Origin: Mytilus galloprovincialis
Taxonomy: Eukaryota; Mollusca; Bivalvia; Mytilida; Mytilidae
Assembly (NCBI RefSeq): GCF_965363235.1
Contig: NC_134840.1
Span: forward strand, 91,896,416-91,960,415
Reading direction: 5' to 3'
Length of the DNA stretch: 64,000 bases
Shown here: positions 22,837-33,627 of the stretch, piece by piece
How the letters are laid out: each line of letters starts with the position of its first letter
How positions within the stretch are numbered: the stretch's first letter is position 1
Made by a program: the position numbers and the translations under genes
The notes under the pieces: model-generated
What the model saw: only the letters and a program-made list of their open reading frames with translations
Told to the model about the DNA's origin: nothing
Databases searched by the model: none

Positions 22837-24087
22837 TTCTAGTTTATCTGGGTCGTCTTGCAGCCTGGTGGCATCGCAGGTGGATCTAATAGGATGGTAC
22901 AACAGGCATTCAGCAGCAAAAAGTTTCACACTAGAGTAAACAGATTCTAGGAGGTCGTTTATGAAGACAAGAAAGGGCAGGGGTTCCATTACTGTACCCT
23001 GTGGTACACCAGAAACTACCTCTGCTTTGTCTGACATTGTTCCCTCCACAAGGATATGTTGTTTCCTCTTGTTCAGGAAGCTCTCCATCCATTTGAGAGT
23101 AGAGTCACTGACTCCTTAGAATTGGAGGCTGGCTTATGCTTGTGTGGCCAAAGGCTAAGACAAAGCCTAATAATATTGCATCAACTTGTTGGCTATCTGA
23201 TAGTCCGTTTGCCAGTTCATGAATTGTGGCATCAGCTGTGTCTCACAAGATCATTTGGTGCGAAATCCATTTTGGGCTGGTGTTAAAATGCCACTGTATT
23301 CTTTTAGTTTTTAAGAAGCTTGGAACACCTGAGGTCTGATGACAATGGGTGCCATTTGTCAACAGGGACTAGGTTCCTTATCTGGCTTTGTGTTAGTATC
23401 CTCCACTGTGAAAACTGTTTCAAATTGGTTGTTGAGCATATTGGCTTTTATTTTCGGGTCGCTGTGGATCAATCCATCAGTGTTTCTTAGTGGAGCCACA
23501 CATGAGGCTTCCTGTTTCCCACTTTTTGCTAAGGACCAAAACTTTTTGGGGTTCTGCATCACTTGAAGGCTAATGATGTCTTTAACATAATTGCTGTGAT
23601 GGCAGATTGACATTCTGCTTTCAAATGTTTATACCTGTGAATGTCTTTTGTGCTCTTTATGGCATTTGCTTTTTTAAAAGCGTTATCCTTGTGTCAAGCA
23701 AGAAGGGGTGTTTCTATGTTCATCCATGGATTTGTGTGTCGCAAATGAGTGAATTTATGTTGGATGTGTTTGTCCATCAGGGTTAGAACTTTTTCCCGGA
23801 ATGAAGTCCAACAAGAGTCCATGTAATGAATTAATTTGCTGTGAGACAAAGTCAGATACAAATAGGGTGATATCTGATTTCAGCGATGGAAGTTTGGCGT
23901 TATCCCATAAGTAGATTTTCCTTTTGGCAGGCTTAGCACTTGTGGTTTAGCTAGTGTATCCATAAGCACTGAATCATGATAGCCAACTCCTTGGATAGTC
24001 TTGCACTTATTTAACAGAAAAGGATGGCTGGTGAAAAAGAGATCAAGAATATTTTAACCTCTAGTAAGGGTCTTGACCATCTATTCT
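22837..24087 (-). pseudogene. Minus-strand LINE remnant, middle part (part 2 of 3)
   Basis: Minus-strand frames give, from right to left, NILDLFFTSHPFLLNKC and GYHDSVLMD (end of the endonuclease), QNPKKFWSLAKSGK (linker), and SGVPQGT...PFLVFINDLLE with FAAECLLY (reverse transcriptase). The catalytic YADD-type aspartates are replaced (AAE), so it is dead. The style is that of CR1/Jockey-like LINEs. It is cut off at the left by the element at 20902-22836 and at the right by the hAT-like element at 24088. Confidence 0.8.
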
Positions 24088-24780
24088 AACATGCGCGTAG
24101 CTAGGTTTACATCAAAATGCCTGGGCGTACACTTGAATTGTTAAAAAAAAATATTTTCATCTAATTATAAGTAAAAGAATTGGTTAACAGTACATCAACC
24201 TTATAGGTCTTTCTTCAATGGCTTGAATTTTCGAATAAAAATGACAAAATTGGTGTCATATTTATATATTTTACTTTCTGTCAAAGTCTAAATCTACCGT
24301 GAATTATGATACTCACTTTCCTTTTGTTTTAAAGCAATCTTATGTACTTTAACTCGAAATGTGGTTTGCATTTGTTTTTGATTATTACTGTGTAGATGTA
24401 GGTTCAGTATGTGGGTAAAGTTTTAAGATATCAATAACTTTGTCAAACCTTCGTATGATTTTACGATAGCTGGACAAAAACTGTTTATGGTTAAAAGAGT
24501 TACCAGGGCATCATGACAAAATTATATATGATGCATTTTTCCGTAATTAATGGATTTTTAAAACGAATTTCTTGAAGTATTTACATTCTGAAGTTAAAAT
24601 TTGGTACATATAAATTTCTTTGTAAAACTTTGGTCGAAGTTAATGAAACTTTCTTAGAGGAAAACACGTATGTTGCAAGAATAAATTTCCATCCTGGTAT
24701 CTATGATGTCCAGTTAATTTAAATGATTTTATAAACCTCCATATTTTGTCATGAAACTTGTGCAGAAATTTAATGAAAAC

Positions 24781-24927
24781 TATAGATGATAGTTCAGGCA
24801 ACGATATAACAACAACTATTCAGCCATTACATTTTATATAAAAGTTCGTATTTCCGCCCAAGGCGACGTCACTGACAATGGACATGTACAATAGTTGGAA
24901 CGTTATGTTCCCGCAATAATCTCAACA
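24781..24927 (-). repeat. BEL/Pao 3' LTR (147 bp)
   Basis: Read on the minus strand it starts TGTTGAGATTATTGCGGG and ends CTATCATCTATA. It matches the other LTR closely but lacks a 14-bp stretch (ACGACGTCGACAAT) present there at about 28931-28944. Confidence 0.9.
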
Positions 24928-25028
24928 TACTGGGGCCGCGAAATAGTAAAAATTATCACAATTTTCTAAAAAATCTCAATATACTGGGGCCGCGAAATAG
25001 TAAAAATTATCACAATTTTCTAAAAAAT
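24921..25028. repeat. 54-bp tandem duplication next to the BEL/Pao 3' LTR
   Basis: Units 24921-24974 and 24975-25028 are nearly identical, both containing 'actggggccgcgaaatag' and 'ttatcacaattttc'. The duplication includes the first bases of the LTR, so it copied the LTR boundary and the region where the polypurine tract would be expected. Confidence 0.75.
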
Positions 25029-25253
25029 CTCAATTGTCCATTGATAAATCGTTTCATTGATAAATAACTGTCCATCAATAAATAATATCACTTTGAAATT
25101 GTCTCTCGCGTTGTGTTTTTCTTTGCAATACTGAGCAAATCATATAAAAACGGAAATTACATTTAGTGATTAAATTCAATTCAAGTCTCTCATGAAATAA
25201 AATAAAATTCAACTTTGCACTAAACGTGTAATTGTTTATGTTCATCGATTACA

Positions 25254-27585
25254 TCACTGGTGAATCCACTTCTGTATCGTCTCTCGGGCTTTTAGGCTAG
25301 CTTTTCGTTTCGGTCTGTCTTCCATATGTTCCTGCTCATCAGTTGGAACGTTAGAATTGTTTGTCATCGTTTGTGTTACTTCCAACAGATATAATTTGGC
25401 GATCGGTCTTGTAGTTTCTCCCGTGCTGGTCCTTATTCGTGCTGATCTTACAAGTCCATCATTACCTCTCGCAACTTCGGTTACGATCCCAATTTTCCAG
25501 TTTATCCTCGGACATTCGTTGTGAATTTGTACGATGTCTCCTGTATTTATTATTTGTTCATTTTTTCCGATTGTCCTATGAAATTCACGTAAAGACGTAA
25601 GGTATTCGGATTTCCATCTTTTCCAGAAATGCTGAATCAATTGGGTTTGTTTGTGTACACTTTTATTAAGATCTTTATGTCCCATGTAATTCGAGTCTAA
25701 GATATTATCAACTTCTGATTGCGGGTACGGTAATGTTGAAATGCGCCTTCCGTATAATAGATGAGATGGAGTTAAAGCTTCACAGTCTTTGATATCGGAT
25801 GATGGATATGTAAGCGGTCTGTCGTTTAAGATATTTTCTATTTCCGTAAAAACTGTTTGTAATGTTTCCATGTTTACTTGTGATCGTCCAAGCACTTTCT
25901 TCAAACTTGTCTTCGTCAGAGCAATCAAGCGCTCACAAAATCCACCATACCAAGGTGCACGTTTCGGTATAAATCTCCACTCGACACCGTGTGTTGATAA
26001 AGTATTTTTTAATATATCCGATTCACATAATCTTTTTATTTCTGCAGATCCTGCAATGAATGTAGTTGCATTGTCAGATACTAGAATTTTAGGCAAAGCG
26101 CCGAAATGCCTGAATAAATGAATGTTTGCTCAAGTTTGGAACTACTTCTAGTTGAACTGCTCTTGTCGATGCGCATGTAAATAAACATATATATGCTTTC
26201 TTTAAAGTTCTTTCTGTGTCCTTTACGTATAAAGCACCTGTATAATCGACTTCTGTGATGGTAAATGGTGAAGCTTCCTGTACTCTTATTTTTGGTAGGG
26301 GTGGGGGATCCGGTTTGTTGTAAGATTTTCCCATAACTTTGCGGCAAGTTACACATTTGTTTAATAACTTCTTAACAAATTGTCGGAGTGTCGGTACCCA
26401 ATACGATTGTTGTACATAAGTAAGCGTAGCATTTAGTCCAGAATGGAGTGAACGTTCTATCACTATCAGTTTGGTAAGTGGTTGATTTGCAGGTATAAGA
26501 TATGGAAATTTAGTATTCTCTGAAATCGGTGCATTGTGAATCCTACCGTTGCATCTCACAAGGCCATCGTCATCTATGAAGAGTCCTAATTGTCTTATTC
26601 TTGGATATTTCATTGTGTTTTTATTTCGAGCGTCCTGTAAACTTTTTATTTCAGCGGAGTATGAAGATTTTTGGCAATCTAATATCCATGAACGCACCGC
26701 GATAATAATATCATTTGTCGTTAAGACTCCACTTTTTCTCAGATGTTTGGTATATCGGCAATTAGATATGAACCGCTGAATGTAAGCGGTTACTCGAATC
26801 AATTTCCTGAAAGTCCCATATTTCGAAATGTCTATAATGTTACTAATACCATAGTAATCAGTATGAACGTCATTGTTTTGAAATTCCTCGTCGTCGTTTT
26901 CTCCTGTAATTGTCAATACTATTTTACTTGTAGGAGTTAATTCTGGCCATTTTGTTTGATTCGTTAACCAATTTGGTCCTTTTTTCCAAATGACACTATT
27001 GATGTATTGATCGGCGTCAATTCCTCGTGTTAACAGATCTGCTGGATTGTATTCTGTAGGACAATATCTCCATTCATGTTGATTTGTAGACTCTGTAATT
27101 TCTCGCACTCGATTTGCAATAAATCGTTTTAACGGTTTCGATGATTTTAGCCAGTGTAATACTATGCAGCTATCCGACCAGAAAACCACGTTTTTACATT
27201 CAAAAGTCGATTTTACATGTGATGCTAGTCTAGTTCCAATAACTGCGGCCATAAGTTCTAATTGCGGTAATGTTAGGTTTTTCACTGGCGCTACTCTGCT
27301 TTTCGCCATCACTAACGTAGTTTCGGTACCGTTGTTCAGATATGCAGTCGCTCCATACGCTTTTGGACTCGCATCGCAAAATACATGTAGTTCAAATTGT
27401 GTCGAAGTAGAATTACTGGAGAAATAATATCTGGGAAATATGATTTGTGTCGTTTTCTCTAAGTCGCTTGCTACATTAATCCAAGTAGCCTTAAAGTTTT
27501 CCGGAACTGGTTCATCCCAATCAAGTTTACTTTTCCATAGATCCTGTATGAGCATCTTGTATTGTGACGGGGCTGAGTATTCCAA
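25254..27585 (-). pseudogene. BEL/Pao polyprotein: RNase H and integrase
   Basis: From right to left the minus-strand frames show an RNase H (FCDASPKAYGA, LELMAAV, WSDSCIVLHWL), an integrase zinc-binding region (LHSG, then CVTCR) and the integrase core with its acidic residues in VDYTGAL, VSDNATTF and FCERL. A C-terminal domain of the type often attached to BEL/Pao integrases follows (TGDIVQI to RPIAKLYLLE). A frameshift at about 26090 separates zinc-binding plus first core strand from the rest. The active-site residues are present, but the frame break makes this a pseudogene. Confidence 0.85.
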
Positions 27586-28126
27586 GTGGGTCGTATATTT
27601 TGGAAGAATGTTTCAAAATCTCCCTTTTTGTTATAATGTCTTGTAGTTGAATCTCACATTTCTGGTACATCAGATTATCGGATTTGCTATTCCATAACAT
27701 ACCAAGCACTTTTGTGTTGATGTCTTTATCTAGTACATTTTCCGTCTTGGCTAGCTTGCGTATATTTTCACTGTTCGATGTCCACGATCGTAGGTTGAAT
27801 CCGGCTTCCTTCATCATTGTTTCGCTTCCTTATAATACGTATTAGCGCCCTCCGCGTTCTGTAAACTTGTCAGAATGTTGTCCACGTACAAGTCTCTTTC
27901 CATCAATGTAGCTGTTGTACTGTTGTAACGTTGTAAATGTTTCAGTATCGTGGCGTTAAGCATAAACAGCGAACAATTCGCTCCGAAAAGGACGGATTTG
28001 AACCTGTAAGTCTGTAGATCACTTGTAGGGTCGGATGGGTTACTCAGCCATAAGAAACGTGTAGCGTCTCGGTCATCTTTGTTTAATCCAACATGTAAAA
28101 AAGCCTTTTCAATATCCGTTGTCTTT
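27527..28126 (-). pseudogene. BEL/Pao reverse transcriptase, C-terminal half
   Basis: The minus strand carries the palm and thumb of a BEL/Pao reverse transcriptase: DIEKAFLHVGL near 28120-28088, the YVDN active-site variant near 27880, and KIYDPLGILSPVT near 27570. A shift near 27825 and another near 27560 break the frame. The fingers subdomain and everything upstream are absent because of the internal deletion. Confidence 0.8.
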
Positions 28127-28869
28127 TAATAAATTTACGGCTTCATCGTAGTTTACATTTGTAAGTGCAAACCCCGCTATAGAATCTAGTGCTTCATGTT
28201 CTAGCTGTGCTTTCAAGTAATTGAATTTTTGTACATTTGTAAGTGACAAGTTAAGGTGTACGGCCGACTCATATGAGTCCCAGAAAGTTTGCCATTCTAA
28301 GATGTTCCCTGAGAATATTAGAAGCGAAAGTTTGGGTAGGCGGTGACTACTAGCTGACGAAAATGTGCTTTGCTGTGTGTTGAACGTATGACTGGCTTGT
28401 ACAGACGGGTTCTCAAACGACTGTGCGTTGTGTGGGTTGGCTATGTTGTGCGTTGGTACAAACGATATAGTTTCTGGATTTAAAGTGTGGGTTGTTGTAT
28501 GTGAATCAATATGACGGGACTGTGGTGTTTGGACATTTTGTATGAACTTACGTATGTGGCGAATCTTTGTTTCCATATCCACTGAATATTCATCTGAATC
28601 CACTATCTCATTTTCCACATCTTCCGGTTCTGTTAACTTTAGAATTTGTTCGTTTAAGTCCTCAAACCATGTTTGTTTTTGCACTTGTTTTCCGAGTGTT
28701 GCAATAACTTCCTCTTCATGAAATTCGAATTCTCCTTTGCTTCATCTAATCTTCGGAATAATCTGGTAACAGCGCTCCTGTTCCCGGATCGGACTGATTT
28801 CAATTTTACGAGATCCTGGTCACGGCACCATAAATATAGATGATAGTTCAGGCAACGATATAACAACAA
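28109..28869 (-). pseudogene. BEL/Pao gag-like domain
   Basis: Two minus-strand frames (28869-28654 and 28684-28109), joined by a frameshift at about 28670, encode a helical region and then the block LPKLSLLIFSGNILEWQTFW, the hallmark of BEL/Pao gag (DUF1759-type). It ends at LLKD around 28127, fused by a deletion to the middle of reverse transcriptase. No zinc knuckle or protease is present. Confidence 0.8.
28818..28830 (-). other. Primer-binding-site-like motif of the BEL/Pao element
   Basis: Four bases inside the 5' LTR, the minus strand reads TGGTGCCGTGACC. It begins with TGG, as expected for pairing with the CCA end of a tRNA; I do not assign the tRNA. Confidence 0.5.
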
Positions 28870-28995
28870 CTATTCAGCCATTACATTTTATATAGAAGTT
28901 CGTATTTCTGCCCAAGGCGACGTCACTGACAATACGACGTCGACAATGGACATGTACAATAGTTGGAACGTTATGTTCCCGCGATAATCTCAACA
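28835..28995 (-). repeat. BEL/Pao 5' LTR (161 bp)
   Basis: Starts TGTTGAG on the minus strand and ends CATCTATA. Apart from the 14-bp insertion and a few substitutions it equals the 3' LTR at 24781-24927. Confidence 0.9.
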
Positions 28996-29416
28996 AAAAC
29001 ATTTGATTTGTTTAATCTTGTAATGGACTGATAAATGAATAAACTTTGTGCGGGGAGAAATTTCAGTCGAGAACCAGGGTTCCACAGAGAGCCCTTTACT
29101 CATTTTAATATTGCACCTGAACAACTCAGAAAATTAATCATTTCATCTTCATTTATGATTCTAAATAAATCTTGAATAGATTAAACATAAAAAATAACCA
29201 TTTTGAATCTAAAGAATGTTGTTACTGATATGAGTTTTCAATGACAGGAATGGTATGTCATTCTTGATAACTTTTAAACTTCCAGAGGCCTCGCACCCGC
29301 TCATCTACCGGTACTTCCAGCTGGTTTATTGGCCTGGACCCAATAGGGCCTTTAGGCCCCTCAACGATGTTCGGGCGTACACGTAAAAATGACATTGCTA
29401 CGCCACTGTCTACTCC

Positions 29417-29950
29417 ACAACAAGTGGCTATTTCAAGGTATTCAGAATGACATACCAGCTAGATGTGACATGATTGATAAGCTACTCCAATCTATTTCAG
29501 GGAGGTTAAAATCACCCGCAATCTAAAATTCACTCTTTGGGTTGTCTAGTCTGATTTTGGACAATTGATTGACAAATGTTTCTGGTGTTTTTATCAGATG
29601 TACTGTTTGGCGAAAGATATAATACAGAAATGATGGTAGAATTTGACCTTGAATCTTGCAGTTTAACAGTCAAATGCTCTGAATCCTTGCTTGCGTGGAC
29701 AGGTGTACATACCATTAGTTGCTTTTTAATGCAAGTAATACTCCTCCATGAGACTCATCTCTCCTAAAGACATTAATAGGGAAGTACCTCCGGTGAAAAT
29801 ATTTCACTGCTTAGCCAGGTCTCAATAGTTATGTAGGTATCAGCATTGTCTATAAGTACTTATGTATCTGGTACTTTGTTGCGGATACTTTGGAAGTTGA
29901 CTTCCAGTGTCCTAAGTTTATGTTTCTGCTTTTGACATGTGTGAAGAGGA
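29417..29950 (-). pseudogene. Minus-strand LINE remnant, endonuclease start (part 1 of 3)
   Basis: Minus-strand translation shows LEVNFQSIRNK near 29920-29888, the first strand of LINE endonucleases, then VKLQDSRSN, a core strand (ISVLYLSPNS), and GDFNLPE-like coding near 29515-29500. Stops and shifts are present. Together with 24087-22837 and 20901-20652 this is one LINE split twice. Confidence 0.7.
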
Positions 29951-29954
29951 GGTA

Positions 29955-30081
29955 GTCCAAATAATTATGACATCTTGAAAGGGTATTATATTTTTTTTCT
30001 TTGACACCTTACATCGATAGGCAGGCATCAAAGCAAAAATTTAAAATAGCCTTCCAAGACGTCATATTAAATTATTTGGAC
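29955..30081. mobile_element. 127-bp MITE with TA target duplication
   Basis: Inverted ends of about 30 bp: GTCCAAATAATT...CATCTTGAAAGG at left and its inverted partner CCTTCCAAGACGTCAT...AATTATTTGGAC at right, flanked on both sides by TA (29953-29954, 30082-30083). This is the Tc1/mariner-type signature. It sits between the LINE start and the transposase-like gene. Confidence 0.75.
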
Positions 30082-30282
30082 TAAAGAGGAGGATGTCAAC
30101 AAGTAGATGAAATCGTTGAATTCCAAGTATTCACCGAGAACCAACTTTCAGAAACTGGACACACAAAAAATGATTTAAAACTTAAAATCTTCAAGTTGGT
30201 CACAAACTCTGATAACTGTACAATAAATGATTTTCAATGGAAATTTCAAGTTCTTAAGTACATGTAAAATCGCACAAATAAA

Positions 30283-31767
30283 ATGTTAAATAAAGATGTT
30301 ATTGATTATTGCAACCAGCATGGGAAACAGGAATGTGTTACATTTCTATCGGAATCGAATAATGATGCTGAAAAGCCAAGTCAAAAGTCATATTATAAAT
30401 CTATTGAAAAACTCTCCTCAAACTACAAAACTTTGAAGAAGTCTGCAAATCGTGAAAAAGGAGCGTTAAATCTTGAAGCTTTTTTGAGCAGTATAGATAA
30501 ATTCCCACAATGTGAGAATCACAAACGTGTTTCAAAAGTTACTTCAAATGATTTGCTTGATTTAAATGCTTCTTTTAAGAGAGAAAAGGATAAAAATGTT
30601 TCTCTTATGGAAGAAACAACTGACCTTAAAGAAAAAAATGAATGTCTTGATAAAAGCAATTTCAAAATGGAGTCAAAACTTGATAATTGTAAACTAAATC
30701 TAAAAAGGACTGCAGGTAGAGAAAAGTATGCTTTGAATAAAATTCAAAAAATGGAAGAAAAAGTAAAATCTAGTAATTGTGGTGAATGTTGTGAAGATAA
30801 TAAATTAAAAATTGCACACTTAGAAAGTCAGCTACTAGAAAAAAATAAACAGATAGGAGAACTTGAAGCAAGTGTTGATTATTTACAAGATTTATTAAAT
30901 GATAGTAGCAATAATAAGAAGCATGTTATTGTTTTTGATGAAAAGTCTAGGAAATATACTCCAGAACTTAAAAAATGTGTATATGAAATGTTGCAAAACC
31001 AAGTAAGTGCATCTAAAGTATCATGTGTAATTAATACTGTACTTAAAATGGTTGATATAATCCCAAATAAACTGCCATCTAGGACTTCTGTATTAGACAT
31101 GAATATACAAAGACTGTACTTGGCTCATGCCCACATAGTAGACGTTTTTTCAAAAGAAGAAAATACTGTATTACTAACAGATGAGACTTCAAAATTTGGT
31201 ACAAAGCTTATGAGGTATGAGGCATGCGACTCGGATGGGAAATATTGGGTACTTGGTCTTAGAGATATTGAAACAAAATCAGCTAATGACACATTAAAGG
31301 TATTTAATCAAATATTAAGTGACTTAGATGATGCGAGTAATTATGACAACAAGGAGACATCAAAGAATATTGTAAGTCATATTGTAGCTACGATGTCAGA
31401 CCGAGCAGCAACTGAGGTCAAGTTCAATGAACTGTTGTATCAATTTAGAAAAGAAATATTGCCTCTAACTTATCATAATTACCATGAATTAACCGATGAA
31501 GAAAAGCATTCTATTGAAACTTTATGCAATTTCTTTTGCGGCCTTCATGCTCTTGTCAATTTTGCTGAAACTGCTCGATCCTGCTTAAAAGAAATAGAAA
31601 CTGGAATATTTGATGAAATACCCATCAGCGATAAATCTTACAAAGACAATGATCCGGGTTCAATAAGGTTAGTAAGAACCGCATCAAAAGCTTTTGGTGA
31701 AGGTTCAGGAGGGGACGAAAAAGTGGATGTCAAGGGCCTTTCAAGACTTTTGTTAAAGAATTTTTAG
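30283..31767 (+). pseudogene. Transposase-like gene, main open part (coiled coil to CxxH)
   Basis: Longest intact stretch. Residues 35-210 are rich in lysine and glutamate with heptad-like spacing and include CGECC (166-170). Residues 223-275 (YTPELKKCVYEMLQNQ onward) look like a helical DNA-binding module. TVLLTDETSKFG is the likely first catalytic strand, and FFCGLHALVNFAETA carries the CxxH motif. Coding continues upstream in the same frame to about 30084, interrupted only by TAA at 30268, so the ATG at 30283 is not the true start. The 3' end is a frameshift in a run of A at about 31720; the homologous frame continues as GCQGPFKTFVKEFLDLHKL. Confidence 0.7.
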
Positions 31768-33016
31768 ATTTACACAAACTAAGAGGTGTACCACTTCGAT
31801 CATTTAGGGGTACAAGATTTAATATTCTGTTTCAAAATGCAGGAGCACTTTTTTTTCTTCATTCTCAAATGAAAGATTTCCTATGTTCATACGGAGCTGG
31901 AAATAGATTATTAAAATCGATTCTATTTGATCTGAATACTGTAGAGTTTGTAGCTGGGATAAAGGCGCTAGGATTGTTAAGCAAATTTATTACATGTCCA
32001 TTATGGTCAATACTTGAAAACAGGGATGTATCAATTATTGATATGAATGTAAAGTACCTAGAACTTGTTACATTTCTTGATGATGCCTCTAAAAGATATT
32101 CCAAAGTTTATGTGTGGTGAAATGTTGCCTTTTGGAGAGGACACCCATATTGAAAAGGGACCAATTTATGATGCTTTACTAACAACTAGCAGCTTTGATA
32201 ATACAGTGGACATGATGCTGCAGGTTTTGCTACCAGCATTATGCAAACTGAGCCGAAGATTATTTCAAGATCACCTACCTGGGGGTAAACTAAGTAACTT
32301 AAGTAATGAGGTAAAACAGAAGGTAAAGGCAGCTCCAAAGACCTCTTGCTATGCTGAGAGTGTCTTTGGACAATTAGACAATCTTCTTCGAAGTAGGCCA
32401 AGCACTTAAACACTTGCAGCTGAAGCATGTATTATGTTTTTAAATAACAAGACACTCTTTTGGTTAGAACAAAAAGGAATACAGGAACAAAAAAGTTTGA
32501 TGAAAGAAGCATCAAGAAATGTTAAAACACTGCGTGAGAAATATAAAGACAGGCTTAATGAAATAGACCAGAATAGGAAAATAGTTATAAATGAGGCAAT
32601 AGCAAAGCTAGAAAAAAATCAAAAGGAAAAAATTAGAAAGCTAGAACAGTTCACAAACGACATTCTCATTCATGGCTTATGGCAGTCAGAAGCAGAGATA
32701 GATAATATGGTTTTGTCGTATGAAAAAAAGACTGAAAGCAATTAAAGCTCAACTCAAGTTCAGGAAAGAAGTTTTAAATCAAATCCCAGATGATAAAACA
32801 GTCTTCAATATAACAAAAACAAAAGAAGGGTCAAAATCAAGAAAACAATTAACCGTTGAAGAATTTGTTAAAAATCTCAAAGATCTTGTTAGACAATCAA
32901 TTGTGAAAGACAATCTCACTGAAACAGAAAGACATATATTAGTTGGTAAACGTATAAAACATAGGTTGATGATTGATGGTCATGAGAAATGGTATCATGG
33001 AAAGGTTATTTCACAG
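31738..33016 (+). pseudogene. Transposase-like gene, C-terminal part of the first exon
   Basis: Three frames continue the gene: 31745-32100 (FVKEFLDLHKLRG, RFNILFQ, LVTFLDDAS), 32090-32745 (FMCGEMLPFGEDTHIEKGP, AESVFGQLDNLLRSRP, then a lysine-rich coiled coil) and 32720-33016 (LTVEEFVKNLKDLV, then GKRIKHRL). The glutamate of AESVFG at about 32355 is the best candidate for the last catalytic residue. A TAA at 32407 falls within the conserved block after RSRPS. Confidence 0.65.
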
Positions 33017-33627
33017 GTAAAGCAAACTAAACATTGCAGTTTGATTATGCCACTAAAAAGCAATATTTGCTATTTCCTGAACTGCAAAATAAAACATACA
33101 CCAGTAAATGTCCAGTGTAATAACCATCATGAACATCTTTGAGAAACAGGAAATAAATGAGAACCCTGAAATAATTATTATCTTCATTTTATCTATATTT
33201 CTCCTTATTCTCACTTGCATATGTGTATACTTTTTTAACCTTTACAGCTCGCTTATGTTCATAAATTGTATAATACATATTGCTTAGCAAATTGTCATAA
33301 CCACCTTGATTACCATATACTGAATCTTGTTTCAGTTTCAACTTTGATAAAGCAACACACTCATAAATATTTTTATGTTTTTAAGATGTATTGCAATATC
33401 TGGCACACTCTTTGTCTCATGATAACTCTAGTTTGCTTTGGGTAAGACTTGATGCTTGCCTTACATTTAATAGTTCAATTGTACCAAATAAGTATTTTAA
33501 TTTTGGAAATCAAGGACTTATTCTTTATAGAATTCATTTCTACTTGAATTTGAATCTTTTTTGTATGCTTATAACTACATGAATTTGTGAATTACATGAA
33601 TGATATCAACAGTTATTTTATTTTTAG

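Larger units (their letters stand above)
24781..28995 (-). mobile_element. BEL/Pao LTR retroelement, internally deleted
   Basis: Bounded by direct LTRs (24781-24927 and 28835-28995) and by the 5-bp target duplication AAAAC (24776-24780 and 28996-29000). On the minus strand the order is 5' LTR, primer-binding-like site, gag-type domain, partial reverse transcriptase, RNase H, integrase and 3' LTR, the BEL/Pao order. The stretch between gag and the middle of reverse transcriptase (nucleocapsid knuckles, protease, RT fingers) is missing and several frameshifts break the rest, so it cannot be autonomous. It is nested in the hAT-like element, hence the youngest layer of the stack. Confidence 0.9.
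24088..29408. mobile_element. hAT-like non-autonomous DNA transposon carrying a BEL/Pao element
   Basis: The right end read inward is CAGTGGCGTAGC, a typical hAT terminus; the left end is CATGCGCGTAGC. Flanking 8-mers TCTATTCT (24080-24087) and TCTACTCC (29409-29416) fit an 8-bp target duplication with two differences. Removing everything between restores the LINE endonuclease (TLTRG to NILDLFF), which proves an insertion at this point. Without the BEL element inside, the transposon would be about 1.1 kb (24088-24780 plus 29001-29408) and has no transposase. Confidence 0.65.

Noticed and set aside
22757..23286. Plus-strand frames opposite the LINE
   Set aside because: Shadows of the minus-strand LINE reverse transcriptase, which shows the real motifs.
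25789..27427. Several plus-strand frames of 65-110 codons
   Set aside because: Antisense shadows of the BEL/Pao RNase H and integrase regions.
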